Below are positions 19,566-28,677 of a DNA stretch of 56,364 nucleotides, piece by piece. Location of the stretch: positions 1 through 56,364 of the forward strand of contig JACQYA010000132.1 in NCBI GenBank assembly GCA_016208425.1. Reading direction: 5' to 3'. How positions within the stretch are numbered: the first letter of the stretch is position 1; each line of letters opens with the position of its first letter. This DNA is from Betaproteobacteria bacterium (GTDB lineage Bacteria; Pseudomonadota; Gammaproteobacteria; Burkholderiales; Rhodocyclaceae). The position numbers and the translations under genes are program-made. The notes under the pieces were generated by a model that did not search any database, was not told the DNA's origin, and saw nothing but the letters and a program-made list of their open reading frames with translations.

Positions 19566-21115
19566 TTGAAACGCTCCTGGCGCAGCAACAAGGCGGCGCG
19601 CGCTTCGGCCAGATCGGAAAACGGCGTGCGGACGCCGGCGGTTTCCTGATACGGCTCGTGCCCTTTGCCGGCGATCAGCACCACGTCCGAGGGATGCGCG
19701 GCGGCTATCGTCCGGCGTATCGCGGCGGCGCGGTCGGCGATAATTTCCGCGCCGGACGCGCCGCGACGAATGTCGCCGATGATCGCGTCGGCGTCTTCGC
19801 CGCGCGGGTTATCGCTGGTCAGCACGACGTGGTCGGCCAGCCGCGCCGCCACTTCGCCCATCTGCGGGCGCTTGCCGCGATCCCGGTCGCCGCCGCAACC
19901 GAAAACGACGGCAAGCCGGCCGCGACGCGCCGACGCAACGGGACGCAACGCGGCCAGCGCGTTTTCGAGGGCATCGGGCGTGTGGGCGTAATCGACGACA
20001 AGCAAGGGATCGCCGTTGCCGCCGAGGCTTTCCATGCGCCCGGGAGGCGCCGCCAGATCGGCGAAGCGGGCGGCAACTTCTTTCGGAGTCAGCCCGGCAT
20101 CGATCAGTACCGCGGCCACGGCGAGCAAATTGGAGACGTTGAAACGGCCGACCAGCGCGGTCTCGACGCGCGCCCGACCGTTTGGCGCGGAAAGCGTAAA
20201 GCGCGTGCCGAACGGCGTTTCGGCGAGCTCTTCGGCGCGGATCGCCCCCTGGCGGCCGTTTGGCGCGTCGCCCAAGGTGTAGCCGACAACCTTGGCGGCC
20301 GCGCTGCGCGCGGCCAGTTCGACGCCAAACGGATCGTCGAGATTGACGACGGCCAGCCGGAGCCGGGGCCAGTTGAAGAGCTTCTCCTTGGCCGCCGCGT
20401 ACCCGTCCATCGTTCCGTGGTAGTCGAGGTGATCGCGCGTCAGATTGGTAAACACCGCGACATCGACGCGCGCGCCGTTGAGGCGCCCTTCTTCGATGCC
20501 GATCGAGCTGGCTTCGAGCGCGCAGGCCTGGGCGCCGGCATCCGCGCATTCCGCAAACCCCGCCGCGCCCGCTGCAAACTCGGCCAGATAACGCGCCAAG
20601 GCCGCCGCCTCCGGCGTCGTGAAGCCGGTATCGGCAAGCTGCCCGGGCAGCCCGGCGCCCAGCGTCCCGATGATCGCGCAGCGGCGCGGATGGCACCGCG
20701 CGATCCAGTGGCTGACGCTGGTCTTGCCGTTGGTGCCGGTGACCGCCACCAGGGACAGGCGCTCGCTCGGATACCCGCAGACCGCGTGGGCGAACGGCCC
20801 CGACCAGGCGCGCAGATCGACGCACGGCCGGTTGGCGATTTCCCACCGCGCGTTCCACGCGAACGCGCCGCCTTCCTGCCAGAGCACGGCTACCGCGCCG
20901 CGCGCCACGGCATCGGCGACATGCGCGCGACCATCCGCCAGATCGCCCGGATAAGCGAGGAACACATCTCCCTCGCGCACCTGCCGGCTGTCGTCCGCCA
21001 CGCCGCGCGGCTCGACGCCCACGGCGGCGAGGAACTGCAAGGCGGCGGCCGGCGAGCCGATGGCATCGGCCGGGGTCGCGCCCCGCCCGGCCAGGTTTCT
21101 GGCGGCCGTCTTCAC
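19562..21115 (-). CDS. murE: UDP-MurNAc-L-Ala-D-Glu--2,6-diaminopimelate ligase MurE
   Basis: MurE adds meso-diaminopimelate. The 517-residue protein has DDSRQVREGDVFLAYPG, the ATP loop VTGTNGKTSVSHWIA, the FTNLTRDHLDYHGTMDGY block and, decisive for substrate choice, DNPRGEDAD, the arginine-bearing motif of meso-DAP-adding enzymes. The start is a GTG (21115-21113) overlapping the ftsI stop (GTGA); the frame is open further upstream but lies within ftsI there. Confidence 0.97.
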   Translation of the reverse strand: MKTAARNLAGRGATPADAIGSPAAALQFLAAVGVEPRGVADDSRQVREGDVFLAYPGDLADGRAHVADAVARGAVAVLWQEGGAFAWNARWEIANRPCVDLRAWSGPFAHAVCGYPSERLSLVAVTGTNGKTSVSHWIARCHPRRCAIIGTLGAGLPGQLADTGFTTPEAAALARYLAEFAAGAAGFAECADAGAQACALEASSIGIEEGRLNGARVDVAVFTNLTRDHLDYHGTMDGYAAAKEKLFNWPRLRLAVVNLDDPFGVELAARSAAAKVVGYTLGDAPNGRQGAIRAEELAETPFGTRFTLSAPNGRARVETALVGRFNVSNLLAVAAVLIDAGLTPKEVAARFADLAAPPGRMESLGGNGDPLLVVDYAHTPDALENALAALRPVASARRGRLAVVFGCGGDRDRGKRPQMGEVAARLADHVVLTSDNPRGEDADAIIGDIRRGASGAEIIADRAAAIRRTIAAAHPSDVVLIAGKGHEPYQETAGVRTPFSDLAEARAALLLRQERFK

Positions 21116-22860
21116 AGCTTGCCCTTTGCGGCGGGCGCATCGGCGCCGTTCGCCACCTGCAACGGCGCGTCGGGAGGGATACCCAAGGTGCGCAACGCGC
21201 CGCCCATCACCAGGGAGAAGACCGGGGCGGCGAGATCGCCGCCGTAATGCTTGGCGATGCCCGGCTCGTCGATCATCACGGCGACAATCAGGCGCGGATC
21301 GGATGCCGGGGCAAAACCGATGAAGGACGAAAGGTATTTGTCGGCATATTGGCCTCCTTCCAGCTTGTGCGCCGTGCCGGTCTTGCCGGCGACGCGATAG
21401 CCGGGGATCTGCGCCTTCGGCGCCGTGCCACCGGGCTGGACGACCATCTCCAGCATCGCGCGCAGCTCGCGCGCCGTCTCCTGGCTGAATACCGGTGTGC
21501 CGCCGACGCGCTGCGGGCCGGCGCGCGTCAGCGACAGCGGAATCAGGTCGCCGTCGCGGGCGAAAACGGTGTAAGCGCGCACCAACTGCATCAGCGAGAC
21601 CGAAATGCCGTGCCCGTAGGACATCGTCGCCTGCTCTATCGGGCGCCAGGTTTTCCAAGGGCGCAGACGGCCGCCCACTTCGCCCGGAAAGCCCAGATGC
21701 GGCGCCTGGCCGAAGCCGAGACCGTCGAACATGCCCCACATTTCTTGCGCCGGCAGGGTTGCGGCGATCTTGGCGGCGCCGACGTTGGAGGATTTCTGGA
21801 TGACCTGAGCGACCGTCAGCGGGCCGTGCGCCTGGCTATCGGTAATCGTTGCCTGGCCGATCACCAGCTTGCCCGGCGCAGTGTCGATGATCGTATTGAA
21901 GCGCACCTTGCCTTTTTCGAGCGCCAGGGCAATCGTGAACGGCTTCAAGGTTGAGCCGGGCTCGAAGGTATCGGTCACCGCGCGGTTGCGCAACTGCGCG
22001 CCTGAAAGGTGGTCGCGGTTGTTGGGGTTATAGGTCGGCCAGTTGGCCAACGCGAGAATTTCGCCCGTCCTGGCATCGGCGACGATGGCGCCGCCGGCCT
22101 TGGCCTTGCTGTCGGTGATCGCCTGTTTCAGATGGCTGTAGGCCAGATACTGGATCTTGGAATCGAGCGCCAGCTGGATGTCCTTGCCGTCCTGCGGCGG
22201 CTTGATCGAGCCGACGTCCTCGACGATCTGCCCGCGCCGGTCTTTGATGACGCTGCGGCTGCCGTTGCGGCCGAGCAACTGGCTCTGGTAGGCGAGTTCG
22301 ACACCTTCCAGCCCCTTGTCGTCTACGCCAGTAAAACCGACGATGTGCGCGGTCATTTCACCGGTCGGGTAGTAGCGGCGATACTCTTTGTCCTGGCCGA
22401 TCCCGGGCAGTTTGAGCGCCGTGATCTGGTCGGCGATATCGGGCGGTATCTGGCGTTGCAGGAAAACAAAGTTTTTGTCGCTGTTCAGCTTGTGCGACAG
22501 TTCCTTGGCGTCGGCCTCCAGCAACCCGGCCAGCTGTTTGGTTTGCTGCGGATCGAGCCGGGCATCGGCCGGAATCGCCCACACCGACTTCATCGGCGTC
22601 GAAATCGCCAGCACGTCGCCGTTGCGGTCGGACACGCGGCCGCGCGAAGCCGAGATCTCCAGATCGCGCCGATAGCGCGATTCTCCCTTCTCCTGCAAAA
22701 AATCGGTATTGATGATCTGAAGATAAAAGGAACGCCCGATCAAGGCGCCAAAGCAGCAGAAAATGACCAAGGCCATCAGGCGCGAACGCCAGGCCGGCAG
22801 CCGCAGCTCCAGCACCGGGCTTTCGGTGAACTTGTGCAAAATTCTGCCCTTGAAGCGCAT
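21112..22860 (-). CDS. ftsI: Septal transpeptidase FtsI (penicillin-binding protein 3)
   Basis: FtsI cross-links septal peptidoglycan. The 582-residue protein has a short cytoplasmic head, one transmembrane helix at about 27-47, the pedestal domain with RGRVSDRNGDVLAIS, and the transpeptidase domain with Ser303-T-L-Lys306, Ser357-S-Asn359 and Lys493-T-G-T. The start MRFKGRIL at 22860 overlaps the ftsL stop by one base (TGATG). A proline- and alanine-rich tail of about 20 residues ends the chain. Confidence 0.98.
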   Translation of the reverse strand: MRFKGRILHKFTESPVLELRLPAWRSRLMALVIFCCFGALIGRSFYLQIINTDFLQEKGESRYRRDLEISASRGRVSDRNGDVLAISTPMKSVWAIPADARLDPQQTKQLAGLLEADAKELSHKLNSDKNFVFLQRQIPPDIADQITALKLPGIGQDKEYRRYYPTGEMTAHIVGFTGVDDKGLEGVELAYQSQLLGRNGSRSVIKDRRGQIVEDVGSIKPPQDGKDIQLALDSKIQYLAYSHLKQAITDSKAKAGGAIVADARTGEILALANWPTYNPNNRDHLSGAQLRNRAVTDTFEPGSTLKPFTIALALEKGKVRFNTIIDTAPGKLVIGQATITDSQAHGPLTVAQVIQKSSNVGAAKIAATLPAQEMWGMFDGLGFGQAPHLGFPGEVGGRLRPWKTWRPIEQATMSYGHGISVSLMQLVRAYTVFARDGDLIPLSLTRAGPQRVGGTPVFSQETARELRAMLEMVVQPGGTAPKAQIPGYRVAGKTGTAHKLEGGQYADKYLSSFIGFAPASDPRLIVAVMIDEPGIAKHYGGDLAAPVFSLVMGGALRTLGIPPDAPLQVANGADAPAAKGKL

Positions 22861-23144
22861 CAGCGAGGCTCTCCCAAAAGGGCATCGGCGGTGACCGAAA
22901 TGATTTTGGCCGCCTCCGGAACGCGCATTTTCAACTTTTCGCGAGCCGCTTTTTCGATGCGCGGCGGCGTCGCCCAAGCGGACAGCTCAAGCTGCAACTG
23001 GCCGTATTCGACTTCGAGCTGCTTCGCCCGGTTCTGCTCCGCTTCAAGATCCTGGAACAGCTTGCGCGCCTTGTGCTGCGAAGTCACGACGCCGAGCGCG
23101 GCGACCACCGTCGCGAGCAGGAGGATCATGTTCAGGCGAACCAT
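22860..23144 (-). CDS. ftsL: Cell division protein FtsL
   Basis: FtsL is a small bitopic divisome protein that forms a coiled coil with FtsB. The 94-residue product opens MVRLNMILLLATVVAALGVV (membrane helix), followed by SQHKARKLFQDLEAEQNRAK, a leucine-zipper-like coil. I prefer the ATG at 23144, one base after the rsmH stop, over an in-frame start 33 bases upstream inside rsmH. Confidence 0.9.
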   Translation of the reverse strand: MVRLNMILLLATVVAALGVVTSQHKARKLFQDLEAEQNRAKQLEVEYGQLQLELSAWATPPRIEKAAREKLKMRVPEAAKIISVTADALLGEPR

Positions 23145-23145
23145 G

Positions 23146-24111
23146 TCAGGCCGCCTTTCCGGCGAGTTTTTCCGCAACCCGCATCACCGCGCTGCGCGCG
23201 CGCGGGTTGGCCGAGACTTCGCCGGCGCCCGCCTTGACCGGCTTGCCGACCAGCCTGAGCCGGGGTTGCGGCAAATCGGCGGCGCGCAACGGCAGATCCT
23301 TCGGCAGGTTGTCCGGTACCGCCTGATCGCGCATGAAGCGCTTGACGATCCGGTCTTCCAGCGAATGAAAGCTGATGACGACCAGCCTGCCGCCCAGCGC
23401 GAGCACGTCCACCGCCTGCGGGAGCACTAGCGAAAGCTGTTCGAGCTCTTGATTGATATGAATCCGTAGAGCTTGAAAGGTGCGCGTCGCCGGGTCCTGG
23501 CCGGGCTCGCGGGTCCGCACGGCTTCGCGTACGAGCGCGGCAAGCTGCACTGTGGTTGCAATAGGCCGCTCGCCCCGAGCAGCCACAATCTTCTTTGCAA
23601 TCTGGAAAGCAAACCGTTCTTCGCCATAATTTCTTATCACCTCCGTAATGTCTCGTATCCCGGCTCGCGCCAGCCACGCCGCCGCCGTCTCGCCGCGCGT
23701 CGTGTCCATCCGCATGTCGAGCGGCGCATCGAAGCGGAAGCTGAAGCCCCGCCCCCCCTCATCGAGCTGCGGCGACGACACCCCGATATCGAGGAGCACG
23801 CCGTCGACAGCGTCGATTCCTGCCTGCTGCAAGGCTTCGGCCAACCCGCCGAAGCTGTGGTGCAGCACGGTCAATCTGCGATCATCTATTTCGCGCGCCA
23901 CCGCCACCGCCCGCGGATCGCGGTCGAGCGCCAGCAAGCGGCCGGACTGCCCCAGATGGCCGAGAATCGACCGGCTGTGCCCGCCCCGGCCAAAAGTGCC
24001 GTCGACGTAGGTGCCCGACGGCTTGACGGCGAGCGCGCCGACCGCCTCGCGCAGCAAGACTGTCCGGTGCTCCGCCGGCATACCCGCCGCGCGCGCGTTT
24101 GCGCCGGTCAT
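23146..24111 (-). CDS. rsmH: 16S rRNA (cytosine-1402-N4)-methyltransferase RsmH
   Basis: RsmH (formerly MraW) methylates N4 of C1402 in the ribosomal P site. The 321-residue protein has [13 protein letters not shown], the SAM motif [14 protein letters not shown] (about 37-50), [11 protein letters not shown], the [18 protein letters not shown] signature, and the [13 protein letters not shown] end. Its ATG overlaps the mraZ stop (ATGA). Confidence 0.98.
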   Translation of the reverse strand: MTGANARAAGMPAEHRTVLLREAVGALAVKPSGTYVDGTFGRGGHSRSILGHLGQSGRLLALDRDPRAVAVAREIDDRRLTVLHHSFGGLAEALQQAGIDAVDGVLLDIGVSSPQLDEGGRGFSFRFDAPLDMRMDTTRGETAAAWLARAGIRDITEVIRNYGEERFAFQIAKKIVAARGERPIATTVQLAALVREAVRTREPGQDPATRTFQALRIHINQELEQLSLVLPQAVDVLALGGRLVVISFHSLEDRIVKRFMRDQAVPDNLPKDLPLRAADLPQPRLRLVGKPVKAGAGEVSANPRARSAVMRVAEKLAGKAA

Positions 24112-24554
24112 AGCGCCAAGTCCTCAAGGCCGGGCGGCAGCATGTTGTCGCCCATCGCGAAGAACGCCTCCTGCTGTTTCTGCCAGCCGGCGTCCGACCA
24201 AATCTCGAAGTGGCTGCCCTGCCCGACCAGCCAGACCTGTTTTTCCAGTTGGGCGAACTGGCGCAGCTCCGGAGCCACCAACAGGCGGCCGGCCGCGTCG
24301 ATCTCTTCGTCGCGGGCGTTACCGACCAGCAGGCGCTTGATGGCGGCCGACTGCGGGTTGAAGCTGGAAGCCGCCAAGACCTTGTCGCGGATCGGCGCCC
24401 AAGCCGGCTCGGGATAAAGGAGCAGGCAGCGATGCGGGTGCGCGGTAAGCACCAGCTTGCCGCCGGCAGCCGTCACGAGCGCCTCCCGGTGGCGCGCCGG
24501 AATGGCAAGCCGACCTTTGGCATCGAGACTCAACGCTGCCGCACCCTGAAACAT
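24108..24554 (-). CDS. mraZ: Transcriptional regulator MraZ
   Basis: MraZ is the AbrB-fold regulator that heads the dcw cluster and represses it. The 148-residue protein holds two SpoVT/AbrB-like repeats: [24 protein letters not shown]-type in the first and [16 protein letters not shown] in the second, each with the D-x-x-G-R turn that contacts DNA. Three MraZ-type boxes lie 37-61 bases upstream of the start, over the promoter, so autoregulation is very likely. Confidence 0.97.
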   Translation of the reverse strand: MFQGAAALSLDAKGRLAIPARHREALVTAAGGKLVLTAHPHRCLLLYPEPAWAPIRDKVLAASSFNPQSAAIKRLLVGNARDEEIDAAGRLLVAPELRQFAQLEKQVWLVGQGSHFEIWSDAGWQKQQEAFFAMGDNMLPPGLEDLAL

Positions 24555-24590
24555 CGACCCCGCTCCTCACAAACAAGAACCCCCCGATTC

Positions 24591-24615
24591 CCCACTTTTC
24601 ACCACTACTTACCAC
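24591..24615 (-). promoter_or_regulatory. MraZ operator: three GTGG(G/T) boxes at 10-bp spacing
   Basis: The minus strand reads GTGGT (24615-24611), GTGGT (24605-24601) and GTGGG (24595-24591). The 10-bp period matches the direct repeats bound by MraZ in E. coli and other bacteria, and the boxes begin inside the -10 element. Confidence 0.85.
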
Positions 24616-24642
24616 TTTACTGGAAAAAATCGGGCAAAGCAA
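24614..24642 (-). promoter_or_regulatory. mraZ (dcw) promoter
   Basis: On the minus strand TTGCTT (24642-24637) and TAAAGT (24619-24614) are 17 bases apart. Each matches four or so of six consensus bases. The -10 touches the first MraZ box, which fits repression by blocking polymerase. Confidence 0.6.
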
Positions 24643-25065
24643 GAGGATTCTTTGGATATTTCCTCAATATCAACAAGGACTTATGCGCATTTTTTTACAA
24701 TTTTCTCAGCGTGGTTTCTTCTTGAAAAACAACATCAAAAAAATTTTAGTTAAAGTGCTTTGTAACCATGATTAGGCGCGACAACCCGGTGTGGGGCGGG
24801 CTGTGGGGCGGGGAGAGGCGCCGGCGACGGATGCGCCTTGAGGCCGACGAACGGCCGAAACCGGACGATCCGGATCGCGGCGAGGATGAAAACAGCGACC
24901 AAAAACTTGCCGGGCGGGAGGAGCGCGGAGCACGCGCCGCCACCGTCGCGCGCGAGGCCGCCTCAAACCCCGGAAACCTCGAATGCCCCGCGCGCGCCGG
25001 CGGCCGCTTTGCGGCTATCTCGCGCCACACGGGATGATCTCGGGGTGAAAGGAAAAAGGGAAAGC
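24643..25065. other. Intergenic stretch, AT-rich then GC-rich, no gene seen
   Basis: From about 24650 to 24770 the DNA is unusually AT-rich for this window, with A and T tracts (for instance TTTTTTTACAATTTTC near 24692 and an AAAAAAATTTTAG stretch near 24736), suggesting upstream promoter elements or a nucleoid-protein target. From 24770 to 25065 it is GC-rich; open frames of up to 94 codons on both strands have low-complexity, Arg-rich translations and no plausible ribosome site, so I call none. Confidence 0.5.
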
Positions 25066-25442
25066 GGGAAGCCGGCCGATAAGCCGGGTTCTGTCGTGGG
25101 CAGCCATTCCTCTAGGCGCACTGTTGCCAGTACGCTCAAGCAGCCTACCCGGAAGCGGCGCGAGCCACGCCGTACGCTTCCCTATTTGGCCTTGCTTCAG
25201 ATGGGGTTTGCCGTGCCGTCCGTGTTACCACGTCCGCGGTGAGCTCTTACCTCGCCGTTTCACCCTTACCGTCCCGGGTTGCCCCGGTCTTAGGCGGTCT
25301 GTTCTCTGTTGCACTTTCCGTCGCCTTCGCCTCGCGGCTTATAGCGCCCGGCCGTTAACCGGCATCCTGCTCTGCGAAGCCCGGACTTTCCTCTCGGCTG
25401 AGGCTTGCGCCTTTCGCCCAGCGGCTGCCTGGCCGACTTCCC
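25066..25442 (-). ncRNA. rnpB: RNase P RNA, bacterial class A
   Basis: The minus strand gives the whole catalytic RNA of RNase P. The 5' end GAAGTCGGCC (25440 down) pairs with GGCCGGCTTC at the 3' end (25077 down) to form helix P1. Conserved landmarks follow in order: GAGAGGAAAGTCCGGGCT near the 5' end, the GACGGAAAGTGCAACAGA core, GGTAAGGGTGAAACGG, and the 3' ACAGAACCCGGCTTA segment that base-pairs in P4 and recognises tRNA CCA. It processes the 5' ends of tRNAs. A consensus -10 (TATAAT) ends seven bases upstream of the predicted 5' end. Confidence 0.95.
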
Positions 25443-25448
25443 GCACAC

Positions 25449-25454
25449 ATTATA
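25449..25454 (-). promoter_or_regulatory. -10 element of the rnpB promoter
   Basis: The minus strand reads a perfect TATAAT here. It places transcription start at about 25442, the expected 5' end of the RNA. The -35 region is GC-rich and poor. Confidence 0.7.
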
Positions 25455-25505
25455 CGCCGCACGATGGGGTGCGGGCGCGCCCGCTCGCCGCTTTCGGCGA
25501 ACGGC

Positions 25506-25979
25506 TCACTGCGCGGTGGCGGGCGCCGGCGTGGCCGCCGCCTCTGCCTTCGGTTCGGCGACAAAGGTCAGCACCCCTTTTTTGTTCTGGAAGATGCCGA
25601 CCAGCGGCCCCATGCCGCCTTCCGGTTCGGCCTCCAGTTTGGCGAAGCCTTCGCAGGTTCGCGTTTCGACCACAACCATGCGCGCGCCCTGTTTGAGTAT
25701 CCAGGCGTCGTTGCCCGGCGCGTAGACCTCGACTTTGGCCAGGCGGCTGGCCGAACCCATTTTGTGCCGGCGCATACAATCGGGCATGCGCGCCGCGACG
25801 ATGGTATACACCGCCTTTTTCGACCAGAAGAATTGCTGCTCGCGGATCAGCGTCAAGGCGTGATCGCTGGTCGCGATCTGGAAGGACGCGCGCTCGTCCG
25901 AACAGGCGACCAGCATGGGCAGCAGCAGGAAAGGCAACAGTTTCAGCGGCGGCACGACAGATCTCCTCAAATTGTTCAT
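25506..25979 (-). CDS. Putative lipoprotein of unknown function
   Basis: This 157-residue protein has a basic N-terminus, a hydrophobic segment and a lipobox (PMLVAC, cysteine at about 26), so it should be a lipid-anchored envelope protein. The mature part contains two further cysteines (PDCMRRH and TRTCEGF) that could form a disulfide, and a tail rich in Ala, Pro and Thr. I do not recognise the family. The ATG at 25979 comes six bases after the pyrC stop, so the two are probably co-transcribed, though no functional tie to pyrimidine synthesis is evident. Confidence 0.75.
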   Translation of the reverse strand: MNNLRRSVVPPLKLLPFLLLPMLVACSDERASFQIATSDHALTLIREQQFFWSKKAVYTIVAARMPDCMRRHKMGSASRLAKVEVYAPGNDAWILKQGARMVVVETRTCEGFAKLEAEPEGGMGPLVGIFQNKKGVLTFVAEPKAEAAATPAPATAQ

Positions 25980-25985
25980 CAACGC

Positions 25986-27020
25986 TCAACCCAACATTTT
26001 CCAGCGGACGACTTCGCCCGCGCGCAACGGAACCAGCGTGTCGCCGCCGAGGTAACCGAAAGCGGACGGCAGCGTCCATTCCTGGCGCTCCAGCGTCACC
26101 GTGCCGGTATTGCGCGGCAAACGATAGAAATCCGGGCCGTGAAAACTGGCGAAGGCTTCCAGTTTATCCAGCGCGCCGGCCGCCTCGAAAACTTCGGCGT
26201 ACAGTTCCAGCGCCGAAAACGCCGTATAGCAGCCGGCGCAACCGCAGGCCGCTTCTTTGGCGCCGCGCGCGTGCGGCGCCGAGTCGGTGCCGAGGAAGAA
26301 CTTGCCGCTGCCCGAGGTCGCCGCGCGCACCAGCGCCAGACGATGCGTCTCGCGTTTGAGCACCGGCAGGCAATAGTTGTGCGGGCGAAGCCCGCCGACA
26401 AAAAGCGCGTTGCGGTTGTAGAGCAGGTGGTGCGCGGTGATCGTCGCCGCGACACCCGGTCCCGACCCGGCGACGAATTCGGCCGCCTCGGCCGTCGTGA
26501 TATGCTCGAACACGACGCGCAGCGACGGGTGACGCGCCAGCAGCGGCGATAGCACGCGCTCGATGAAGGCTTTTTCGCGGTCGAAAACGTCGATGGCCGG
26601 ATCGGTTGCTTCGCCGTGCACGAGCAGCGGCATCCCGAGCCGCGCCATCTCGGAAAGCACCGCACCGCACTTGCCAAGATCGGTCACGCCCGCATCCGAA
26701 TTGGTTGTCGCGCCCGCCGGATACAATTTGACGGCATGCACGAAACCGCTCTGCGCGGCCCTCCGGATCTCGTCGGCCGGCGTGTTGTCGGTCAGATACA
26801 AGGTCATCAGCGGCTCGAAAACCGCGCCCGCCGGCACGGCGGCAAGAATGCGCGCGCGATAATCTGCCGCCGCCGCGACCGTCGTCACCGGCGGACGCAG
26901 GTTCGGCATCGCGATGGCGCGCGCGAACTGGCGCGCGCTGTGCGGCAAAACCGCCGCCAGCGCCTCGCCGTCGCGCAGATGCAGATGCCAGTCGTCCGGC
27001 CGGGTAATGGTGAGTCGCAT
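25986..27020 (-). CDS. pyrC: Dihydroorotase, class II
   Basis: Dihydroorotase closes the pyrimidine ring by converting carbamoyl aspartate to dihydroorotate. The 344-residue length and the opening [11 protein letters not shown] mark the class II PyrC type. Metal ligands are visible: His12 and His14, the carboxylated Lys98 in [13 protein letters not shown], the His of LLVHGEA, the His of FEHITT and the Asp of [13 protein letters not shown]. Several extra cysteines (CGCAGC) follow the last motif, a pattern also seen in other betaproteobacterial PyrC proteins as I recall. Confidence 0.97.
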   Translation of the reverse strand: MRLTITRPDDWHLHLRDGEALAAVLPHSARQFARAIAMPNLRPPVTTVAAAADYRARILAAVPAGAVFEPLMTLYLTDNTPADEIRRAAQSGFVHAVKLYPAGATTNSDAGVTDLGKCGAVLSEMARLGMPLLVHGEATDPAIDVFDREKAFIERVLSPLLARHPSLRVVFEHITTAEAAEFVAGSGPGVAATITAHHLLYNRNALFVGGLRPHNYCLPVLKRETHRLALVRAATSGSGKFFLGTDSAPHARGAKEAACGCAGCYTAFSALELYAEVFEAAGALDKLEAFASFHGPDFYRLPRNTGTVTLERQEWTLPSAFGYLGGDTLVPLRAGEVVRWKMLG

Positions 27021-27103
27021 GGAAAAACCCCTGAAGGCAACAGCCCGATTTTAGTTGATTTTCCGGCCGCCGTTGCGCGGGCGCCGGGCAAACCTTCTTC
27101 ATC

Positions 27104-27137
27104 GTGTCATCTTCCCGTAACATTGGCGATCTATCTT
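27104..27137 (+). promoter_or_regulatory. PHO-box-like promoter of phoU-phoB-phoR
   Basis: GTGTCAT-CTTC-CCGTAAC (27104-27121) resembles two PhoB half-sites of 7 bases at an 11-base period. After exactly 10 bases comes TATCTT (27132-27137), a -10-like hexamer. The same 18 + 10 + 6 layout occurs at three other sites in the window. It fits PhoB-activated expression of the operon that encodes PhoB. The transcribed leader to the phoU ATG would be about 115 bases. Confidence 0.65.
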
Positions 27138-27185
27138 TACCCGGAGTATTTTTCCACACGTAACCCTTGGGTACTCATCAAAAAC

Positions 27186-27217
27186 CCCGTCATTCCCGCG
27201 TAAGCGGGAATGACGGG
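27186..27217. repeat. Perfect 14-bp inverted repeat (GTCATTCCCGC type) in the phoU leader
   Basis: CCCGTCATTCCCGC (27186-27199) and its exact inverse (27204-27217) are split by four bases. This wording is typical of a short dispersed repeat common in proteobacteria; a related copy lies near 45291. It sits between the PHO-type promoter and phoU, and its transcript would form a very stable hairpin. A second small hairpin, GGGGT-GTT-ACCCC, follows at 27229-27241. Confidence 0.8.
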
Positions 27218-27259
27218 ATCGAGGTGCCGGGGTGTTACCCCACACGAAAGCCGGGTCTT

Positions 27260-27958
27260 ATGAGCGATCACTTGAGCAAGCAGTTCGATCTTGAGCTGGA
27301 AAACATCCGCACGCGCATCCTGCAAATGGGCGGCCTGGTCGAGCGACAGGTATCGAGCGCCATCGACGCCTTCTCGACGGGCAACCTCAACGCCATGCAG
27401 CAGGTCGTCGATACCGACCGCGAGGTCGATTCCCTGGAAGTCGCCATCGACGAGGATTGCACGCTGCTGATTGCCCGCCGCCAGCCGACGGCGCGCGACC
27501 TGCGCCTGGTGATGGCGGTCTCGCGCATCGTCACCGACCTGGAGCGCATCGGCGACAAGGCCGCGAAGATTGCGCGCATGTCGCAGAAGCTCTACGCGAC
27601 GGAGCGCCACCATTTTCCGCCGCTCTCCGACATCCGCCACTGCGGGCAGCTCGCCATCAAGATGCTTCAGGGCGCGCTCGACTCGCTGGCGCGCATGGAC
27701 ATCGACACCGCGCGCCAGGCCATCCGCGAAGACGCGGCGATCGACGCCGGTTTCAACGGCGTGCTGCGGCAACTGATCACCTATATGATGGAAGACCCGC
27801 GCACCATCGGCGAGTCGCTGGACATCATCTGGATCGCCAAGGCCATCGAGCGCGTCGGCGACCACGCCTCGAACATCGCCGAGAACGTGGTTTATGTCGT
27901 CAGCGGCGTCGATATCCGACACACGGACGACGGTGGAGAGAAGTCGGGCCCGACATGA
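27260..27958 (+). CDS. phoU: Phosphate signalling protein PhoU
   Basis: PhoU is an all-helical protein that links the Pst phosphate transporter to PhoR and keeps the system off when phosphate is plentiful. The 232-residue protein has the two three-helix PhoU repeats with metal-binding signatures: DREVDSLEVAIDED and MAVSRIVTDLERIGDKAAKIA in the first, and DIIWIAKAIERVGDHASNIAENVVY in the second. I start it at the ATG 27260 (MSDHLSKQFD); the frame is open upstream only through the repeat element. No pst genes lie next to it. It overlaps phoB by four bases (ATGA). Confidence 0.97.
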   Translation: MSDHLSKQFDLELENIRTRILQMGGLVERQVSSAIDAFSTGNLNAMQQVVDTDREVDSLEVAIDEDCTLLIARRQPTARDLRLVMAVSRIVTDLERIGDKAAKIARMSQKLYATERHHFPPLSDIRHCGQLAIKMLQGALDSLARMDIDTARQAIREDAAIDAGFNGVLRQLITYMMEDPRTIGESLDIIWIAKAIERVGDHASNIAENVVYVVSGVDIRHTDDGGEKSGPT

Positions 27959-28677
27959 CCGAGCCGGTTCAACCGCGCGGCAGCCTGCCGACCGTCGTCG
28001 TCGTCGAAGACGATCACGGCATCCAGGAACTGCTGCGTTTCACACTGGAGCGCGGCGGCTACCAGACTTTCTGCGCCGACAGCGCCGAACAGGCGGAGGC
28101 GTTGCTGCGCGGCAGCCTGCCGGATGTCGTCATCATCGACTGGATGTTGCCGGGCATCTCCGGGCTGGCGCTGACCCGCAGGCTGCGCGCCGGCGCGCGC
28201 ACGCGCGGCCTGCCGGTGCTCATGGTCACGGCGCGCGGCGAAGAGCCGGACCGGGTCGCCGGCCTCGAAGGCGGCGCCGACGACTACATCGTCAAGCCTT
28301 TCAGCCCCAAGGAACTGATCGCCCGCGTGCAGGCCGTGCTGCGCCGCCGCGCGCCGGAACTGGCGGGAGGGACGCTGCACATCGGCGCGCTGCAGCTCGA
28401 TACCGACAGCCACGAAACCCGCGTCAACGGCGAGCGCATCACTCTGACCCCGGCCGAATTCAGGCTGCTGCGTTTCCTGATGGCCAACCCCGGCCGCGTC
28501 TATACGCGCCAGCAACTGCTCGATAACGTCTGGGGCGACCACGTTTATATCGAAGACCGCACGGTCGACGCGCACATCCGCCGGCTGCGCGTCGCGCTCG
28601 GCCCGCACGCCGAACAGATGGTGGAAACGGTGCGCGGCGCGGGCTACAAGCTGGGCGTGCCGGCGGAGCAAACTTAG
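27955..28677 (+). CDS. phoB: Phosphate regulon response regulator PhoB
   Basis: This 240-residue OmpR-family regulator has a receiver domain (acidic pair Glu18-Asp19-Asp20, phospho-acceptor Asp62 in IIDWMLPGISG, Lys in IVKPFSP) and a winged-helix output domain with LTPAEFRLLRFLMANPGRVYTR-type helices and the RTVDAHIRRLR recognition helix. Together with PhoR it should activate genes with PHO boxes, four candidates for which are in this window. Its own ATG overlaps the phoU stop. Confidence 0.96.
   Translation: MTEPVQPRGSLPTVVVVEDDHGIQELLRFTLERGGYQTFCADSAEQAEALLRGSLPDVVIIDWMLPGISGLALTRRLRAGARTRGLPVLMVTARGEEPDRVAGLEGGADDYIVKPFSPKELIARVQAVLRRRAPELAGGTLHIGALQLDTDSHETRVNGERITLTPAEFRLLRFLMANPGRVYTRQQLLDNVWGDHVYIEDRTVDAHIRRLRVALGPHAEQMVETVRGAGYKLGVPAEQT

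Noticed and set aside
24746-25037. Two overlapping open frames of about 90 codons in the mraZ-rnpB gap
   Set aside because: Their translations are Arg- and Pro-rich with no pattern, both strands are open at once, and no ribosome site is seen.
25124-25725. Plus-strand open frames across the RNase P RNA and lipoprotein genes
   Set aside because: The minus strand contains the full conserved core of RNase P RNA and a TATAAT promoter, so these frames are chance.
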